DNA of 64,000 nucleotides from Amoebophrya sp. A120 (taxonomy: Eukaryota > Sar > Dinophyceae > Syndiniales > Amoebophryaceae), in contig CAJINV010000012.1 in the NCBI GenBank assembly GCA_905178155.1, positions 1,306,492 through 1,370,491 on the forward strand, read 5' to 3'. The position numbers and the translations under genes were made by a program. This document shows positions 11,864-24,100 of this stretch, one piece after another (the stretch's first letter is position 1; the number at the start of each line of letters is the position of its first letter). The notes below the pieces were generated by a model that saw only the letters and a list, made by a program, of their open reading frames with translations, was not told the origin of the DNA and did not search any database.

Positions 11864-14800
11864 CTAGTCGCCTTCCCCGCCCCGCGGCCCCGGTGAAGTA
11901 CTACTATTTTCGCCAGCGCCTGCTCCTGCACTGCTGGGACTATTACTCTCCGCGTTTCGCAGCATTAACGTCGGCAGGTCCAGGGATAAGACCGACGAGT
12001 CGCACTTCGTGATCGGAAATGAGGCGTGGAATTCCTTGCCTACTTTCTATGCAATGCAAATATGTCTGGGTCTGGAAAGTTGTGATGCTAATTTGCCGAT
12101 CACAAGCAACCTCCAATATGTTGGGGACACGCATGACAAGTTTCAGTTTGTGAGCGACTAGGTCTTTCGTAATAAACTGCATGAGAAATAAGTAACTGGG
12201 TTCCTGCATCACAAAAAGGCAGCGCAGTAGCTCGACATGCATGACAGGTTTTTTGTTTTTCTCTTCTCGCTGCAAGAGAGCATTACAAGTTTTGCACTTC
12301 TCCAGACACAGACACTTTTACATTTGATACTTTCCCCGTCTTCCGCAAATGCTCGAAGAACGAGCAGCGCTCGTCCAGTGGCCGCGTTTCGAAGTCCTTG
12401 GTCCGTTTATCAAAATGAAAAATCCCCCCTCCCCATACTCCAAGGGAGATTTGTGTAGCGTGATTCGTGATCACAAGTCACATTGTCATGCTAGAAGGGA
12501 CGTGGATCGTAGTGCTGCCTGGCATAGGAGAGCCTTGCGCGTTCAGCATGACAGGAAGCAACTGGAAACGGGAAACAGCATGACAAATTGCCTGCAATAA
12601 AGGAGTGAGCAGCTGCGTCTCTTGGCCTTCTAGCAATACAAGTCGATTTGTGCACTAAAATACAGCAACACAAATTTCGTTTTGGATATGGGGAGGGGGG
12701 ATTTTTCCTCACAATACCGTTTCTTGTCCTCGATGATGTGAAAAGTGCCGCTCATTGACCCCTTTTTCGTGTTCAGCGTGGTTCCGGAGCCGTACAGAAA
12801 CTGGTCCCCCGGGGCGATTACGGGTGTGTGCCCCACGATGCCCATGGATTCCTTCGTTTTCGCGCGCACCGAGCCGGTGATGTTCCCCGATTCGTTCTGG
12901 AAAACCAGCTATGCATTGCAAATATTTGTCTGGGTCTGGATTTGTGATGCGAAATTCGAATTGAATTGAATTGAAGTAGCGACGCCCCCTGACGTGCCTC
13001 GGTAGCCGATCGCTCTACCAACCGGAGGTGCTAATTACATGCTTACTTTTTCCTTCGTCGAGCACCTTCTTCGCCATACAAACCGGCTGGTGAGCGATTA
13101 CCCGGACTGCCGGCCCAATTTGTGCCGGTTTTGGTGTTTTAGGGAGATACCCGCAACGCCCCCGCGGAGTTGGCGAAACCCTGATAGCGAGACGCAACCC
13201 TTGGCGGACCTGAACGACCTGAGACCATCCCCACCTTTGGATGTGTTGTCTCCCGCTTGTGCTGCACGCTCTGCTTCGAGCCGCCCAGACCCTGTGCCCC
13301 GCGGGATCTCGGTTCGCACAATGTTGGTTAGTACGCATGGGATCCTGATCGCGGACGGCGATTGTGTAGTTGGGGGGGCTACTTCTTTTCTTGAGGGGTC
13401 GAGGTAGCGGCATACTCGGTGCGCTGCGTTTTTCTAATCTAAAACAGGGGTGAGCTGTTGCAGTCCCGGGGTCCTGCTGCGCTCTGCTGCTCCCAATGAT
13501 CATTGCCATTTGGGGTCAAGCTACCTATTTTGTAACCATCCACGCAGGTCGGCTCCTATTGGGTTCGTTTTCAAAAAACATTAGTTTTGCTCCAGCTTTC
13601 CGCTACAGTGCCTACCTCTGGGGTCCTCTGTCCTACTCGTTCTGGTCCAGGGTTGAGCAAGGCCCTGGTGAAGGAAGTGATTCGTCGGAAAAGCAGATGG
13701 GACAAGCATCGCGCGCGCCCGAAGGCTGATCATTTTGCCGCTGTTGTCACCTTGACTGTGGGGCCTGTTCTTGACGTGCTCACTCTGCATGACAAGTCTT
13801 CGCGTAACTGTATAATGCATGAATGCGATGGACCAGTTTTTTGTCGTGCTGGATGGCACTTTGTAATGCTAAATACGGATGAATCCGCAAGGAGCCGCGG
13901 GAAATTTCTCATGCTGTTATGCCGTACAAGCAGCGAGTCTGGAATGCAAGTATCAGCAACGGAAGTTTCCAGACCCAGACGTATTTCCAATCCATACCAG
14001 CGACCGCGCGATTACCCGGTAGGTCTTGTTTTTGGACAGGTTGGTGAGCCGCACGTTATAGCTGAAAATGTGCCGGACCTCGTCGGACACCTCCTGGGCG
14101 TAGCCAGTGACCATTTCCACGAGGAGGCCCTCCGTCTGCTTCTCCGACGTGCACTCAGAAAGCTTGGACTGTTGCCGCAAGGCCCTGAAGATGTGAAGAT
14201 GAAAAGTCATAATTTTCATTTCTTGCATTGCGTCAAAACAGGTGCAGGAGAACGAGAAGCATCAACATACGCACTACATAAGTAATAACTGCCACCAGAG
14301 CGATGCACGACGTCGAGAAAGCAACTGTGGTAAGTTAGTACTTGAGCACTTCGAACGCAGCGTGCGTATCCGTCGCCCACCGGATGCAGTCTTTTCGGAG
14401 CTGGGACCTTGTGGGCCGCCGATCGTGTAGTTCATCATCATCTTCACTAAGGGAGAGCGTGCTCGTCGCAGAAATTTTTGGCTCGCTGTCTGCAAGTAGA
14501 TCTCCTTCTTCGCAATCAGCAGCGCCTTCTACGCGGTGAATTTCTTCTTGCTCGTTGCTGATCGTAGCGCACGATAATTCTTCTTCTTCAACTCCAGCAC
14601 TCTCCGCCACATGATCCCTAGCATGGCTGGTTGCGGACGCAGCTGCTCCTGCGCTGGAAGTAGTCCTTTCACGAACAGGAGAGGTAGGTGCGGTTGCACT
14701 CGTGGAATCTGCAGCGATGGACGTCGAACTTGTTGCACTAGGTGATTTTTCATCGTCCGCACCAGTTACAACTTCCGCTTCTGCTGCTACATCTTCACCA

Positions 14801-15669
14801 CCAGCAGTGGTAAAAACAGAAGCATCACCATGTTGTTGACTGGTCCTCACGCTCGCGCCCGACCACTGCTCGTCTAGAATCATCTGGTTGGACGTGTACA
14901 AAGTCTTCGCGTTTACGTAGTCGCGCAGCTCTATCAAACGCAAAAATGTCTGGCTCTGGAAGATTAGAACTTGTCATGCTAAATCTAAATGATGCAAAAA
15001 TCTGTGTTGCGTGAGTGCCAAAAGCTGTCCGCTTTTGACCAAGTTGAGAGGGAGTTTCTCACGCAGGAAAGGCATGATAGAGACTTCAAAGAATCTGTCA
15101 TGCTGGGTCTCGCATTCCAGACCTCATGGGTCATGGAAAACCTGCATCACAAGTCTGGCATTCTTCCAGACCCAGACATTTTTACATTTGATAAGCTCCA
15201 CGGGCACTAACCGTTTCAACCCCTTCTCATGCACCTCGATCTGCTGGTAGATGCCCGTGCCCCAAAGCTCTTGGATCGCCGGCATTTTCAGGTATGCATT
15301 GCAAAAAAGTAGATTATGCCTCTGGGCCTAGACGAGGAAAATGAAAATGTCCAAGAATTCTTGAAGCTCTCGTGAAAAATCCCGGATTACAACACTAATT
15401 ATATCTGTCTTTCAGATGAAGCCCGTCGGCTGGCGCCACCGAGAACATGCAGACTTACTTTAATCCAACGTAAGGATTTCTTGCTGCAACCCAGATGTAT
15501 ACTTGACACCTACTTTCTTTCCCCTTGATATGAACTTCCGAAAGTCGAACTTCCGCACCTCCCGCTGCATGTGGCGGTACAGAGACCGTTCGACGACGGT
15601 CGTTAACCGCTGCTGGCAACCGGGACCACTCATCCCCGTGGGTTTTTTCGCTTCAACCAAGTTGCGCAA
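11864..15669 (-). CDS. ApaG-domain protein, possibly with N-terminal LYR exon
   Basis: Firm exons are 15285-15194, 14931-14342, 14184-13997, 12909-12717, 12407-12330 and 12047-11864. The C-terminal 150 residues form an ApaG (DUF525) beta-sandwich: YAQEVSDEVRHIFSYNVRL, then VIAPGDQFLYGSG and GSMSGTFHI, ending in KEFHASFPI. A long acidic Ser/Thr/Ala linker precedes it. Upstream, 15669-15522 encodes RSLYRHMQREVRKF, an LYR-like motif, and ends at a usable donor AAA/GTAGGT. Joining to CTTTGG near 15266 keeps frame, giving an LYR-ApaG fusion; otherwise translation starts at ATG 15285. LYR proteins usually act in mitochondrial assembly and ApaG domains in protein contacts, so the exact role is unknown. 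The last exon is read in the frame set by the 5-bp repeat, which gives a more ApaG-like ending than the alternative frame. The intron 14185-14341 is GT-AG. Confidence 0.65.
12048..12329. mobile_element. Introner family I, 282 bp
   Basis: Family I inverted repeat, consensus TATCAAATGCAAAAATGTCT then GGGTCTGG. The target repeat CTTTC is perfect. Excision joins KTGK|VGKEF in the ApaG gene and decides the frame of the last exon. Confidence 0.92.
12408..12716. mobile_element. Introner family II, 309 bp
   Basis: The target repeat CCGTT is perfect. Excision joins EDKKR|TKDF in the ApaG domain. Confidence 0.93.
12910..13996. mobile_element. Composite introner family I with nested insert, 1,087 bp
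   Basis: Both family I ends and the perfect target repeat CCAGC are present, and excision joins ARSL|VFQN in the ApaG domain. About 55 bp at the left and 206 bp at the right match a normal family I element. Between roughly 12965 and 13789 lies unrelated GC-rich DNA of about 820 bp. Confidence 0.85.
12965..13789 (-). repeat. Nested insert with pentanucleotide tail and tRNA-like block
   Basis: On the minus strand the insert ends with three to four TTCAA units (12960-12975), preceded by a block (13030-12976) containing GGTTGGTAGAGC, like a tRNA D-arm/A box. No anticodon stem or T-arm can be folded. An open frame of 164 codons (13509-13015) looks accidental. The layout resembles a short retroposon but no family is recognised. 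Confidence 0.35.
14932..15193. mobile_element. Introner family I, 262 bp
   Basis: The target repeat AGCTC is perfect. Excision joins PVEL|RDYV in the ApaG gene. Confidence 0.93.
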
Positions 15670-17371
15670 CGAAATGTGCTTGTGTTACTTCCCTCCTGCC
15701 AAGAGAAGGCGTTCTACTAATTTGGTCGCTCTCGCAGCCCGTCCCCTTGTATCGACGCTGCCCAGGCCGCGAGCACTAATTTGACAACGTGTCATGCCAC
15801 AGAATGAATCGCCTTATCGGGGTACAGCAAGAAATCGAATATGAGGAAATCGAATATGAGGATGCACAGCAAGAATGGCTAGAAGCGCGCGGCAACGTCG
15901 TGATCTGTAGAAGAAGGTCTTACTGGTCGTTTTTCTTGATTCGAAAAGCTTTGAAGAAGATCGTCCGGCTTCGCATCGAGCTCCTGTTGTGCTACAACTT
16001 CTCAGCTCGATGTAGTGTGGTTTTCTGCCCCATTCGCGACGGAAAAGCTACTCTGACGCGCATTCATTTTTTTTCATCCTGATTTCTATGGCAAGTAACA
16101 TATGAGATAGTACACAAAAACGAAGCCCGAATCAAAAATGTTGGTGTACTAATGAAAAGCTCAACAAGAAAAGACCTACACAGGTTTATTATAATATTAC
16201 TGTAGCGGTAGCCCTACATCTCCGTGATGGGAATATCAAGATTCATCTTGATTTTTCAAGTCGTTATAAATGAGGTGATCGTGATGATTGAGTGAGAAGC
16301 TGCTGGTAAGGAGTCCATATTAACGCGATCAGAGTATTACCTTTACATGCATGCGACATTCCCTTCCCGAAACCCTGACAGCAACAGCTGATAATACCTT
16401 CCGAACCCTTGCTCTCTCCTCTTGCTTTCGTGTTTCTCACTCGTGCCTCTCGTGTCCACCTGATGAGCACAGAAAATGGCGCAGTCGTGCGTTTTATCTC
16501 GAAGCATGAGCGACGCAATTTTACTATTCCGAAACCGAATTTTGATTTTCACCTCAGGCGACTCACACGAAGATCTTCCTGGCCACTCCTCGAGAGTAAT
16601 ACTAAACTGCAGGCAAAAATAAAGTCCTACGCACTTCTCGACCCCTGCTATGGGACAAGAGCCGGCACAGTCGCATGGTGATGTGCGTCTATACATCTTT
16701 CGGCGAACGAATTAATGCTTGTGGCTGATGAACTGTTCAAGTAGGCATGTGTTGCCACAGCAACATCTTTGGGGCACAGGAACTGCAACTACGCGGCAAG
16801 AGTTATTTCTAATAAAACAATTCAATGTAACTACACCGACGTATACAACATAGAAACCACGCAAGAGCGCCAACAAGCAAGAAACACAATTGTAAGTATC
16901 GAACCCAACCGCGAAACTTTGAAGGGTAGAATATACGAAACGGAGAAACCGAAATTACTACAGGTTAAAACAAGACGGCGTTGATGAAATTTCGTACTTC
17001 ATTACGTAGTGCAACAAAATGAAGCGACGTATTACAGTGGCGGCGAGATTAAAAATTCATATTCACAGCTTGCGTTGCCCTGGTGCATGACAGAAGTCTG
17101 GCTTACAGGGGTCTTGCATGACAAGAAATAGTGTAGAATTTACACGATCCCTGTCGAAAATCACTTTTTTTTCATCATTTTCATTTTTCCCGCGGGGGAT
17201 TTGCCGGCTTTCATTTTCGCATATCCACCGCAAGAAACGAAGAGAGGGCTTGTCATGCACAGAAATACTGTCCTCAACATTCATTCTCCAACCAGTTTTA
17301 TTTATGTCGCAGAAAATTATATGTGTACGCGCGGAGAACCATGCTAAAACGAGAAATGGCAGTGGTACCCT
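15670..17371. other. Intergenic, about 1.7 kb
   Basis: A short plus frame (15789-16082) contains a tandem GAAATCGAATATGAG pair but is not convincing. From about 17085 to 17385 several GCATGACA motifs typical of introners occur without recognisable inverted repeats, perhaps a decayed or unknown element. Confidence 0.4.
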
Positions 17372-18551
17372 TCACTGCATGACAAGAAACCCCCTCTCGT
17401 CAGGTTGCGTTCCATAACCCTGCCGATTTCCCACGTGCTGGCGCTGCAGGTGTCTGTTTATTTTGAAAAAAAGAGTGTAGAAGCATACGCGCTTCTCTAG
17501 ATCTCCAGGAAGCATGGGGAATGTTTTTCGTGGTCTTACGTAAAAGTATTGCAAAAAAAGTACTAAAAATACTTTCTACCTTTGCCCTCTTCATTGACAC
17601 GGCTTTTTTCATTGATGAGTATGCAACAAGGGTATAAAATCCCCACCAGTATTTAATCTGAATTTGTCATGCTTCCCAGTGGTCACACGAAAATAAATGC
17701 GTCTTTTCGATGTACTGGGTTGAAGTCTGTTGTAGCATGACAAACGAAACAAGACTTGACTGGTGAATGATTTTCCGCATTGCATAAAACTGCGGCCTTC
17801 TTCATCGATTTTGGAGCTGACGCGGCTGCTGGTTCGTCATCTTTTTTTTTATTCCATTGTTCTGCTGCTACTAGTTGCATCAGAGTTAGAAAGAAGAAAG
17901 AGAATAAACGCAACCAGAATTATATAATATGCACCACACATGACAAATCAGATCCACTCCAAACAAGCATAGAGCAAAAGCAAGTAGAAGTACCATCTTC
18001 ATCTACGGCAGCCGCGATTTCTTCCAGCACATTATGAGCGTGCACAACAGCCCCCCCGCCCCCTCATTTGGAACAAACGCATGAACAGCCATGGTAGATG
18101 AAACACCACCACCAGCGAACATGGAGTCTGGCGTGCATGAAAACTTTTTTTGTTTCTACTGCACGACCGAGTGCTTTACTAGTACTACTGTTTGGCCTAG
18201 TACAACAAGTTGCGGAATTTGTCATGCAATCCCTGTCAGATGGCAGGAACAATTTTTAGTGCTTTGCATGTGACAAATGAGACGGAAGGACGGAAGTTTT
18301 GCACACTGATACACCTCCTGATCGTGGTAAAACAGCTCCAGGACCTTTTTCCTCCCAACATACCAGAGCACCGGGATCGCCAGGGTCGCGCACGCGATAG
18401 CCGTCAGCATTGCCGCGTAGCTGGCGTATGTTTTCGTTTTTCCATCCGCGGAAAGCACCGAGATGCCCGCACCAGTAGTGTAGATCCTTTCGAGCACCAG
18501 CTTCGGGTTATCAAGGAACACCTTGACGGCCGTTTTTACCGTCTCGAACAT
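17372..18551 (-). CDS. Small single-pass membrane protein
   Basis: I do not recognise the family. The first exon (18551-18312) encodes an amphipathic start (MFETVKTAVKVFLDNPKLVL), a probable membrane helix (YAAMLTAIACATLAIPVLWY) and a basic stop-transfer. After an introner, exon 18032-17994 gives LEEIAAAVDED, and a GT-AG intron leads to about 17864-17787 with a lysine-rich tail. A diverged element (17620-17786) and one more intron precede a probable end QPDERGFLVMQ at 17372. The N-terminal exons are firm; the last two are tentative. Topology suggests an organelle or ER membrane protein. Confidence 0.5.
17620..17786. mobile_element. Diverged introner-like element, family X, 167 bp
   Basis: The ends TATGCAACAAGGGTATAAAA and the complement of the right end share TATGCAA, then AAAATC and CACCAGT at matching spacing. 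No 5-bp target repeat remains. It contains TTTGTCATGC and GCATGACAAA, as true introners do. Confidence 0.5.
18033..18311. mobile_element. Introner family III, 279 bp
   Basis: Flanks are CACAT and CACCT, one mismatch. Excision joins DQEV|LEEI in the small membrane protein. Confidence 0.88.
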
Positions 18552-19409
18552 GTTTTTGTAGGTTCAGTTTCGGGAAGCAGAGGACCTTTTGTGTACGATA
18601 CCTTTTCGTCCCGAAGAAAACTGTCGTGTCGCAGGTACTTCTATCTTCAGAATCAAAAAACAGGAGATACTCGCGAAACAACTTCGTCCAAGTTCGAAAA
18701 TCAAAATCCTAGGACGACGTTCTTCTAGTCGAAATAAAAAACAAAACGAGAGGACATCACAACACGAAGTGCTATCACTTGTGGCGGCACGCGTAGGAAG
18801 CAAAAGACCACCGACGAAATATCGAAAAATACGAGGGTAAAGACCAAGACAAGCTGCACACCGCTTTCACTCTTGTTGTTCCCTCCCGGCAAGAACTCAT
18901 GCTCGTCTCGCTCACATTCCCAACGAATAAATCGATCCAAACGAAAAGCTCAAATAATTCCAACGAAAACGCAGGACGACCAACATCGGAAGATGAACTG
19001 AGATCGATTGCCGCCGTAGCCCTCTCCTTGGCGACGTGGGCGGAGCTACCAGGGCGGAAGTTCGACGACCCCATTGAGAGGATCTTCCTCTTTCAAATCG
19101 TAGTGAATTCTGACTTGCGTCTGTCTTTTCGGAGGTCGCTAGATCTTCATAATAAATTCGCTTCGGTGCTATTGGTGCTGCGCGATTCTACGCGGCGCAA
19201 GTACTTAGGTCGTTGGAAACAAAGAAAAGCTCAAGAACTTCGAGAATGTTAGCTGGTGGCCAGGTCGCTGTAATCAGAAAACTGCGGATGCTGAATCTCA
19301 TCTTCTGTCGCGCAACATTCTTGGTATTCAATAAATAGAGTTCTTCATCTGATCAACAGCGGCGTTCCCATCTTATGCTTGAAAACCTTCACAAGACCAC
19401 ATCTCTACT
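18552..19409. other. Intergenic, about 0.86 kb
   Basis: The stretch holds one plus-strand frame of 117 codons (18899-19252, with ELRSIAAVALSLATWAEL). It lacks homology I can name and opposes its neighbours, so I treat it as unproven. No introner is present. Confidence 0.4.
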
Positions 19410-20197
19410 TCACTCCCTGGCAGCTCCTGCTCCACGACCGACCGCCGCATTGGCCGCCTCCCCTTCTGGCTGACTCGCATTTGGTGCGCTCGGGCCGCCC
19501 ACGCGACCACCCGTTTCCTCTCCTCGTTGGGTCGTCGTGTTCGTGTTTTTTATTCCGGAAGCAGGGGCATTATTGCTCTTGCCACCGCCCTTGGGAGAAG
19601 TTGTTTTCCTGTTTCCCCCTTTATTGCTCTTCGCTTGGTCGACACCGTTGTTCCGCCGTTCCTCGGACTCCGCTTCAGACTCGGACTCTGACTCGGATTC
19701 CTCTTCCTCCTCCCGTCGTCTCCTTTCCCGCTCCGCCGCGGCCTCGCGCATGCTGAGGAGTTCGTTGTTGGAGTTGTTTGTCATGCAGAGAGAGAAATGA
19801 AACTACGTGATTTTGTCCTCATGCTGTAGTATGCATGAACAACAACCAGAACAAGCTTTTATAGTTTTCAAAAAAATAATACCGATCCCTATCCGGCTTG
19901 CGGATGTAGGAGCAGACTGTCAGACCGTCCTCCTCCTGGTACATCATCTATCCAAGAAAAAAACGTTGTTAGTGTAAATTTGTGATGCGCACCATTCAAG
20001 CTGATTGCGTCTGTCATGCTTGGCATGCATCGTGGGGCTCATTAAAGGGCGTTTTCACGTAGTATCTGCGCATGACAGGTTTTTGCTGTCATGCGAGAGA
20101 TATTTGCCATGCTAATCCTCCAAGAAAGTTACACTTACACAGTTTTTTTCTTGCATATCATCGTGACCAGGTTCAGTATTCGGTGGAACATAAACAT
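19410..20197 (-). CDS. Small protein with acidic-basic low-complexity tail
   Basis: Exons are 20197-20158, 19948-19884 and about 19800-19410. The start reads MFMFHRILNLVT, then MMYQEEDGLTVCSYIRKPD after the introner, then a donor GTATTA. The last exon is charged (ERERRRREEEEE followed by alternating Ser-Glu) and ends in Gly/Ala/Asn-rich sequence. The intron between 19883 and about 19800 has several possible acceptors, so that join is uncertain. Function is unknown; the tail suggests a disordered, possibly RNA- or chromatin-associated region. Confidence 0.5.
19949..20157. mobile_element. Introner family VIII, 209 bp
   Basis: This family occurs once here. The inverted repeat is TATCCAAGAAAAAAACGTTG at the left against TATGCAAGAAAAAAACTGTG from the right. 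The target repeat TCATC is perfect. Excision joins LVT|MMYQ. Confidence 0.88.
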
Positions 20198-21109
20198 TTT
20201 GCTGGCTGGGAGTTGTTATACTTCTGTTCTTGCCAAAAAGAAACTCGGCCAGTAGAGCGAGCAACCCGGTACAAAAACGTAATTTTTGTTTTAGATGTTT
20301 GGCTACTTGTTCTTAGTACTGTACATTTAATATCAACATCTCCGCCCTCCGTCTAAAATCGCTGGAAGAAACGGATTTGAGAAACGAAAAAGAGAATCGG
20401 AAAAAGACGCAAAATGAACTGCGATCCACCATTTTCAAGTCATGGTCTCGATTTTTGTTTTTCGTTCATCAATAAAGCCAACTCTATTTGATAGCCAAGA
20501 ACAACTCGCTCTTTCTCTAACTACAGTGGCTCCGTCAATATTTCTTGTTTCACTTATCAGATCGCCTCTAGGAAGAGGAGCAGCTCTGCGTGGTAGTGCT
20601 GGAAGTCTCAGCTTTAGAAGTATTTTTGCAAGTAACAAAAACAATCTCTCGTCACTTAGAAGCCGCTCCGCAAAAGAAAAATTGATCATCCGAAGTACAA
20701 CATCAACCTCGATTCGATGCGCGCGACGTCTTTTCGCAGAAGACAACGAGGAAAATGAAGCACCTGCTTGTTGGGGGATCAAAATGAAGCACCTGCTTGA
20801 GGGAGATCAAAATGAAGCACCTGCTTGTTGGCAAATAGGTGGGCCTGAAGTTCTCATGTCCTGAATTCAATTTCTTGTCCTGAGTATTTGTTCGCTCATC
20901 GCTTTTGTCGTCGTTTTTTTGAAAATACTTGTATTCGTCATAGATTTCTATTTTTCGATCATATTCTCGTCGCTGGCGCCTTAGATCAGAGAGTGGGTAC
21001 GTCATTACATAGGTACTACTACGTGAGGCATCTTCAAACGCTCAGGCAGTGTCGTACCATAGCAGTAAGTAACCTCACGACCCAGTCATCTGCTCACGTC
21101 CTTCCAGTT
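20198..21109. other. Intergenic with short tandem repeat
   Basis: No credible gene. Frames of 115-140 codons on both strands overlap a tandem repeat and look accidental. Confidence 0.45.
20752..20831. repeat. Tandem repeat, three 28-29 bp units
   Basis: Three units begin with AAAATGAAGCACCTGCTTG and differ only in the following 9-10 bases. Confidence 0.9.
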
Positions 21110-24100
21110 CTAATAAATCGGAAACGCGTCGAGCGCGTCGCACATGAGCCTGAGTGGGACGAGGAAATCCCGATCCTGTGGCGTTGTCGCTTTACCTGTA
21201 TCTGCGTCCACCTCCATAGCGCTGCCGTTAGTACAACTCAACCCGGTGGTTGTAGTAGCCCCAATGGGTGCCGCCGCCGCGCCACCTGCATTACCTTCTT
21301 CCCCGGCGGGCAACAGAAACCGCGCTTGCCTCACATGCGTGCGGTATTGCAGGATCAATTCGTAGCACAAGTCGTTCTGCAGCCGCGGCAGTTTCTGGCC
21401 GAGGAAAACCAGCTTCTGGTACAGAAACTCCGCCAGGCTGTCGTACTTCTCGTACGCCAGCGCGATACGGACACCCGCGCACAGCGCATCGACGCTCGCG
21501 TTGAGAAGGCTGCTGTTGGACAAATTTGAGGGGTTTATCGCATTGCTCGTCGTTTGCTTGACTTCCTGCAGGCACAATTTCTGCTGTTTGATAGAGATGT
21601 CGTCGAACACTGTGTGCACCGTGTTGGCGTTATCCCACAGAAAAAAGCTGGCAGGTCACATTTGTAATGCAAAAACAAATACACAAAAAAAACTGTATTG
21701 CGTATCCTAAACAGCATGCTATCAGGCCGCCCATGGCAGATTTTTCTGTGTATTTATTTTTGCATTACAAATATGCCCTGCCCGCTTTTTTCTGTGGGAT
21801 AGGCGTCGCAGCACTGCTTCAGTGCGTCGTACAGGAGAGATTTGTGCCTCAAACACCGCCCTTTGAGCCGGTTCGCCGGCTTCACCTTCAATTCTCGCCT
21901 TATCAAAAGGAAAAATCCCCTCTCCCCATATCAAAGCAAAATTTCTGATGCCGGATTTGGATACACGAATCAGATTTGTGTTGCAGTAGAGGACTGCACG
22001 CAGATCCTAAGCCAGGGAAGGGCCTTTCGGTGTACACGCCTAGCATGGTAGACGGCTACCCTGTAGGCCCTACAGCATTACAAAGCGCCTGCATAACGTG
22101 GCGGACAACCTGCATGTGCCTTCTTGCAAGGCAGACCTGCTTTGTGGTCACAAATCTGCATCACAAATTTTCAGAATGACGCGCTTTCAATATGGGGAGG
22201 GGTGATTTTTCCGTGCAATACGCTTGTAATTCTCTTCAAACACCGACTGTGGCTGTTCCAATGGGTTCAGCTCGCAGTTTCGCTTCCGCGCGTCCTCCAG
22301 ATTTTTTAACAGGCGAAGTGTCCTCTCAAGTTCTGTTTGTTTGGCTGTACTTGCACGACTAGTATTTCTCATCTTGTTCCCGTCTTCATTTTTACTCTGT
22401 GTGCCGTCCGTTTTTGATGCTGCTGTTCCTTTTTTTTCCCTGTGGTTCTCCACATAGCTCTTTTCCCTGGATGAAAACGCCAGACTTGCCTGTTCGACGA
22501 CACTCATTTTGTCCCGCTCCGCTGCATATGAAATCCAAAAGCATCGTACTAGTAGAAATCGCATGAGAAATTCCTTCAGCATGAAAAACTGAATTTGTAA
22601 TGCGGGTTCAGGTTAATAAGGAGATTTGTGATGCGTGACTGCGATTACTACGACTACGATACTTTTGCATTTGATACTGCACTTAAAACCTCCAATCGGT
22701 CTTTGCACTCAATAATCGCGCGATCATACGCGGTCTCCACCAAGATTTGCAGCTGCGTCGTGCCGATCGTGTTTTTTTCCAACCGCGTCTTCAAGTTCTG
22801 CTCCAGTTGCTTCTGGCTGTGTTTCAGGTGCACGATTTTGATCAGATTTCTCTTCACCTCCGGGGTCAGCGGCTCCTCCTTCAGGGGAATGGACATGCCC
22901 CGTTTGACGCAACTCTTGAGGACGATGGGAAAGAGCTTTTTTAGAACAACGTTCTTCAGTTGCCGGACGCAATGTTCCAGCTCTTGTTGGAGCTGCACCG
23001 TCAACCGCTGCTGCTGCTGCTGGGGCGGTATAGAAGAAGAAGCTGGACCGGCGGAGAAGATGTTAGAAGTACCAGCTGCACTTCCGGCGAAGAAGTACAT
23101 GTTGTTGCTTGCCACGACCTGCTGCTGTTGAGCACCATGTAGTTGACCACTGGTAAAATCATTCTCTATCGTGTGCAGCTGGTACTCGAGAAGCCGTATG
23201 AGCTCCTCCAATGTTTTCGCTACTCCAATCACGTCCTGGTGCTGCCTCTGTCGCGCGAGCTGCATCACAAGGAGGTGCTTTTCCGGGAGAACCTGGGGCG
23301 ATGAGATGAAAGTTTGCAGGCGCGATGAACCATCCATACATGACAAAATTGCACCTGTCAGAAGTACGAGTACCACACAGGCAGAATTTGTTTCATCTTC
23401 TGAAGCAGATCCAGAAGGACGAGCAGCTCCTACAAGAATAAATATAAATGATCCTCCAAACATCACTCCTGTACTACCTGCCACGAACTGAGCACCCGCA
23501 GTCTGTCTGCCACGTTTTTCGGGAAGTCGAAGGTTTGCAGGAGTTTGCCCAAAATTCGTATTACAATGAAAAACGCCCCCTCCCCATATCAAAACGGAAA
23601 TCTGTGATGCAGATTTGTGGCCACAAATCAGCTTTGTGATGCTAGAAGGCAAAAGATGCGGACTGTAGTGCTTTCTAGCGTGGGAACGCCTTGCAGCTCC
23701 AGGATGACAGAAGGCAACTGGAAGTGGGAAACAGCATGACAGATTACCTGCAAAGAGGCCACAGCTTCGTCTCTTGGCCTTCTAGCAAAACAAGTCGACT
23801 TGTGTCCTCAAATACAGCATCACAAATTCGCGCATCTTCCGTTTCCGATATGGGGTGGGGGCTTTTTTCACTTTGATAATTCGCTCTCGCGATGGCACCA
23901 CCGGGATGAAGAGAGCGACGAAAATGGACGCAGTTTTACTGCTCCTGTTTCGCTGCTGATTATACACCCGAAGCCCGTCGAGCTCGTGGTCCCCCGCCCC
24001 GGGCGAAGATGTAGGTCTGTAATTACTATATGGTGATGAAGCTCCTACTTCTCGTCCTTCTCCGACGCTGAACTCAGACCTATCAGCTGCCCCACGACGT

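Noticed and set aside
11943-12047. ApaG gene ending in frame ESRQGIPRLISD
   Set aside because: The 5-bp repeat of the neighbouring introner sets another frame, GKEFHASFPI, which fits the ApaG fold better and ends at 11864.
12976-13030. tRNA gene on the minus strand
   Set aside because: Only a D-arm-like GGTTGGTAGAGC is present; no anticodon stem-loop or T-arm can be formed.
18899-19252. 117-codon plus-strand gene
   Set aside because: Strand is opposite to all neighbours, no family resemblance, and no introner to prove a frame.
20442-20864. 140-codon plus-strand gene
   Set aside because: Its end is made by the tandem repeat at 20752-20831 and the start region shows no motif.
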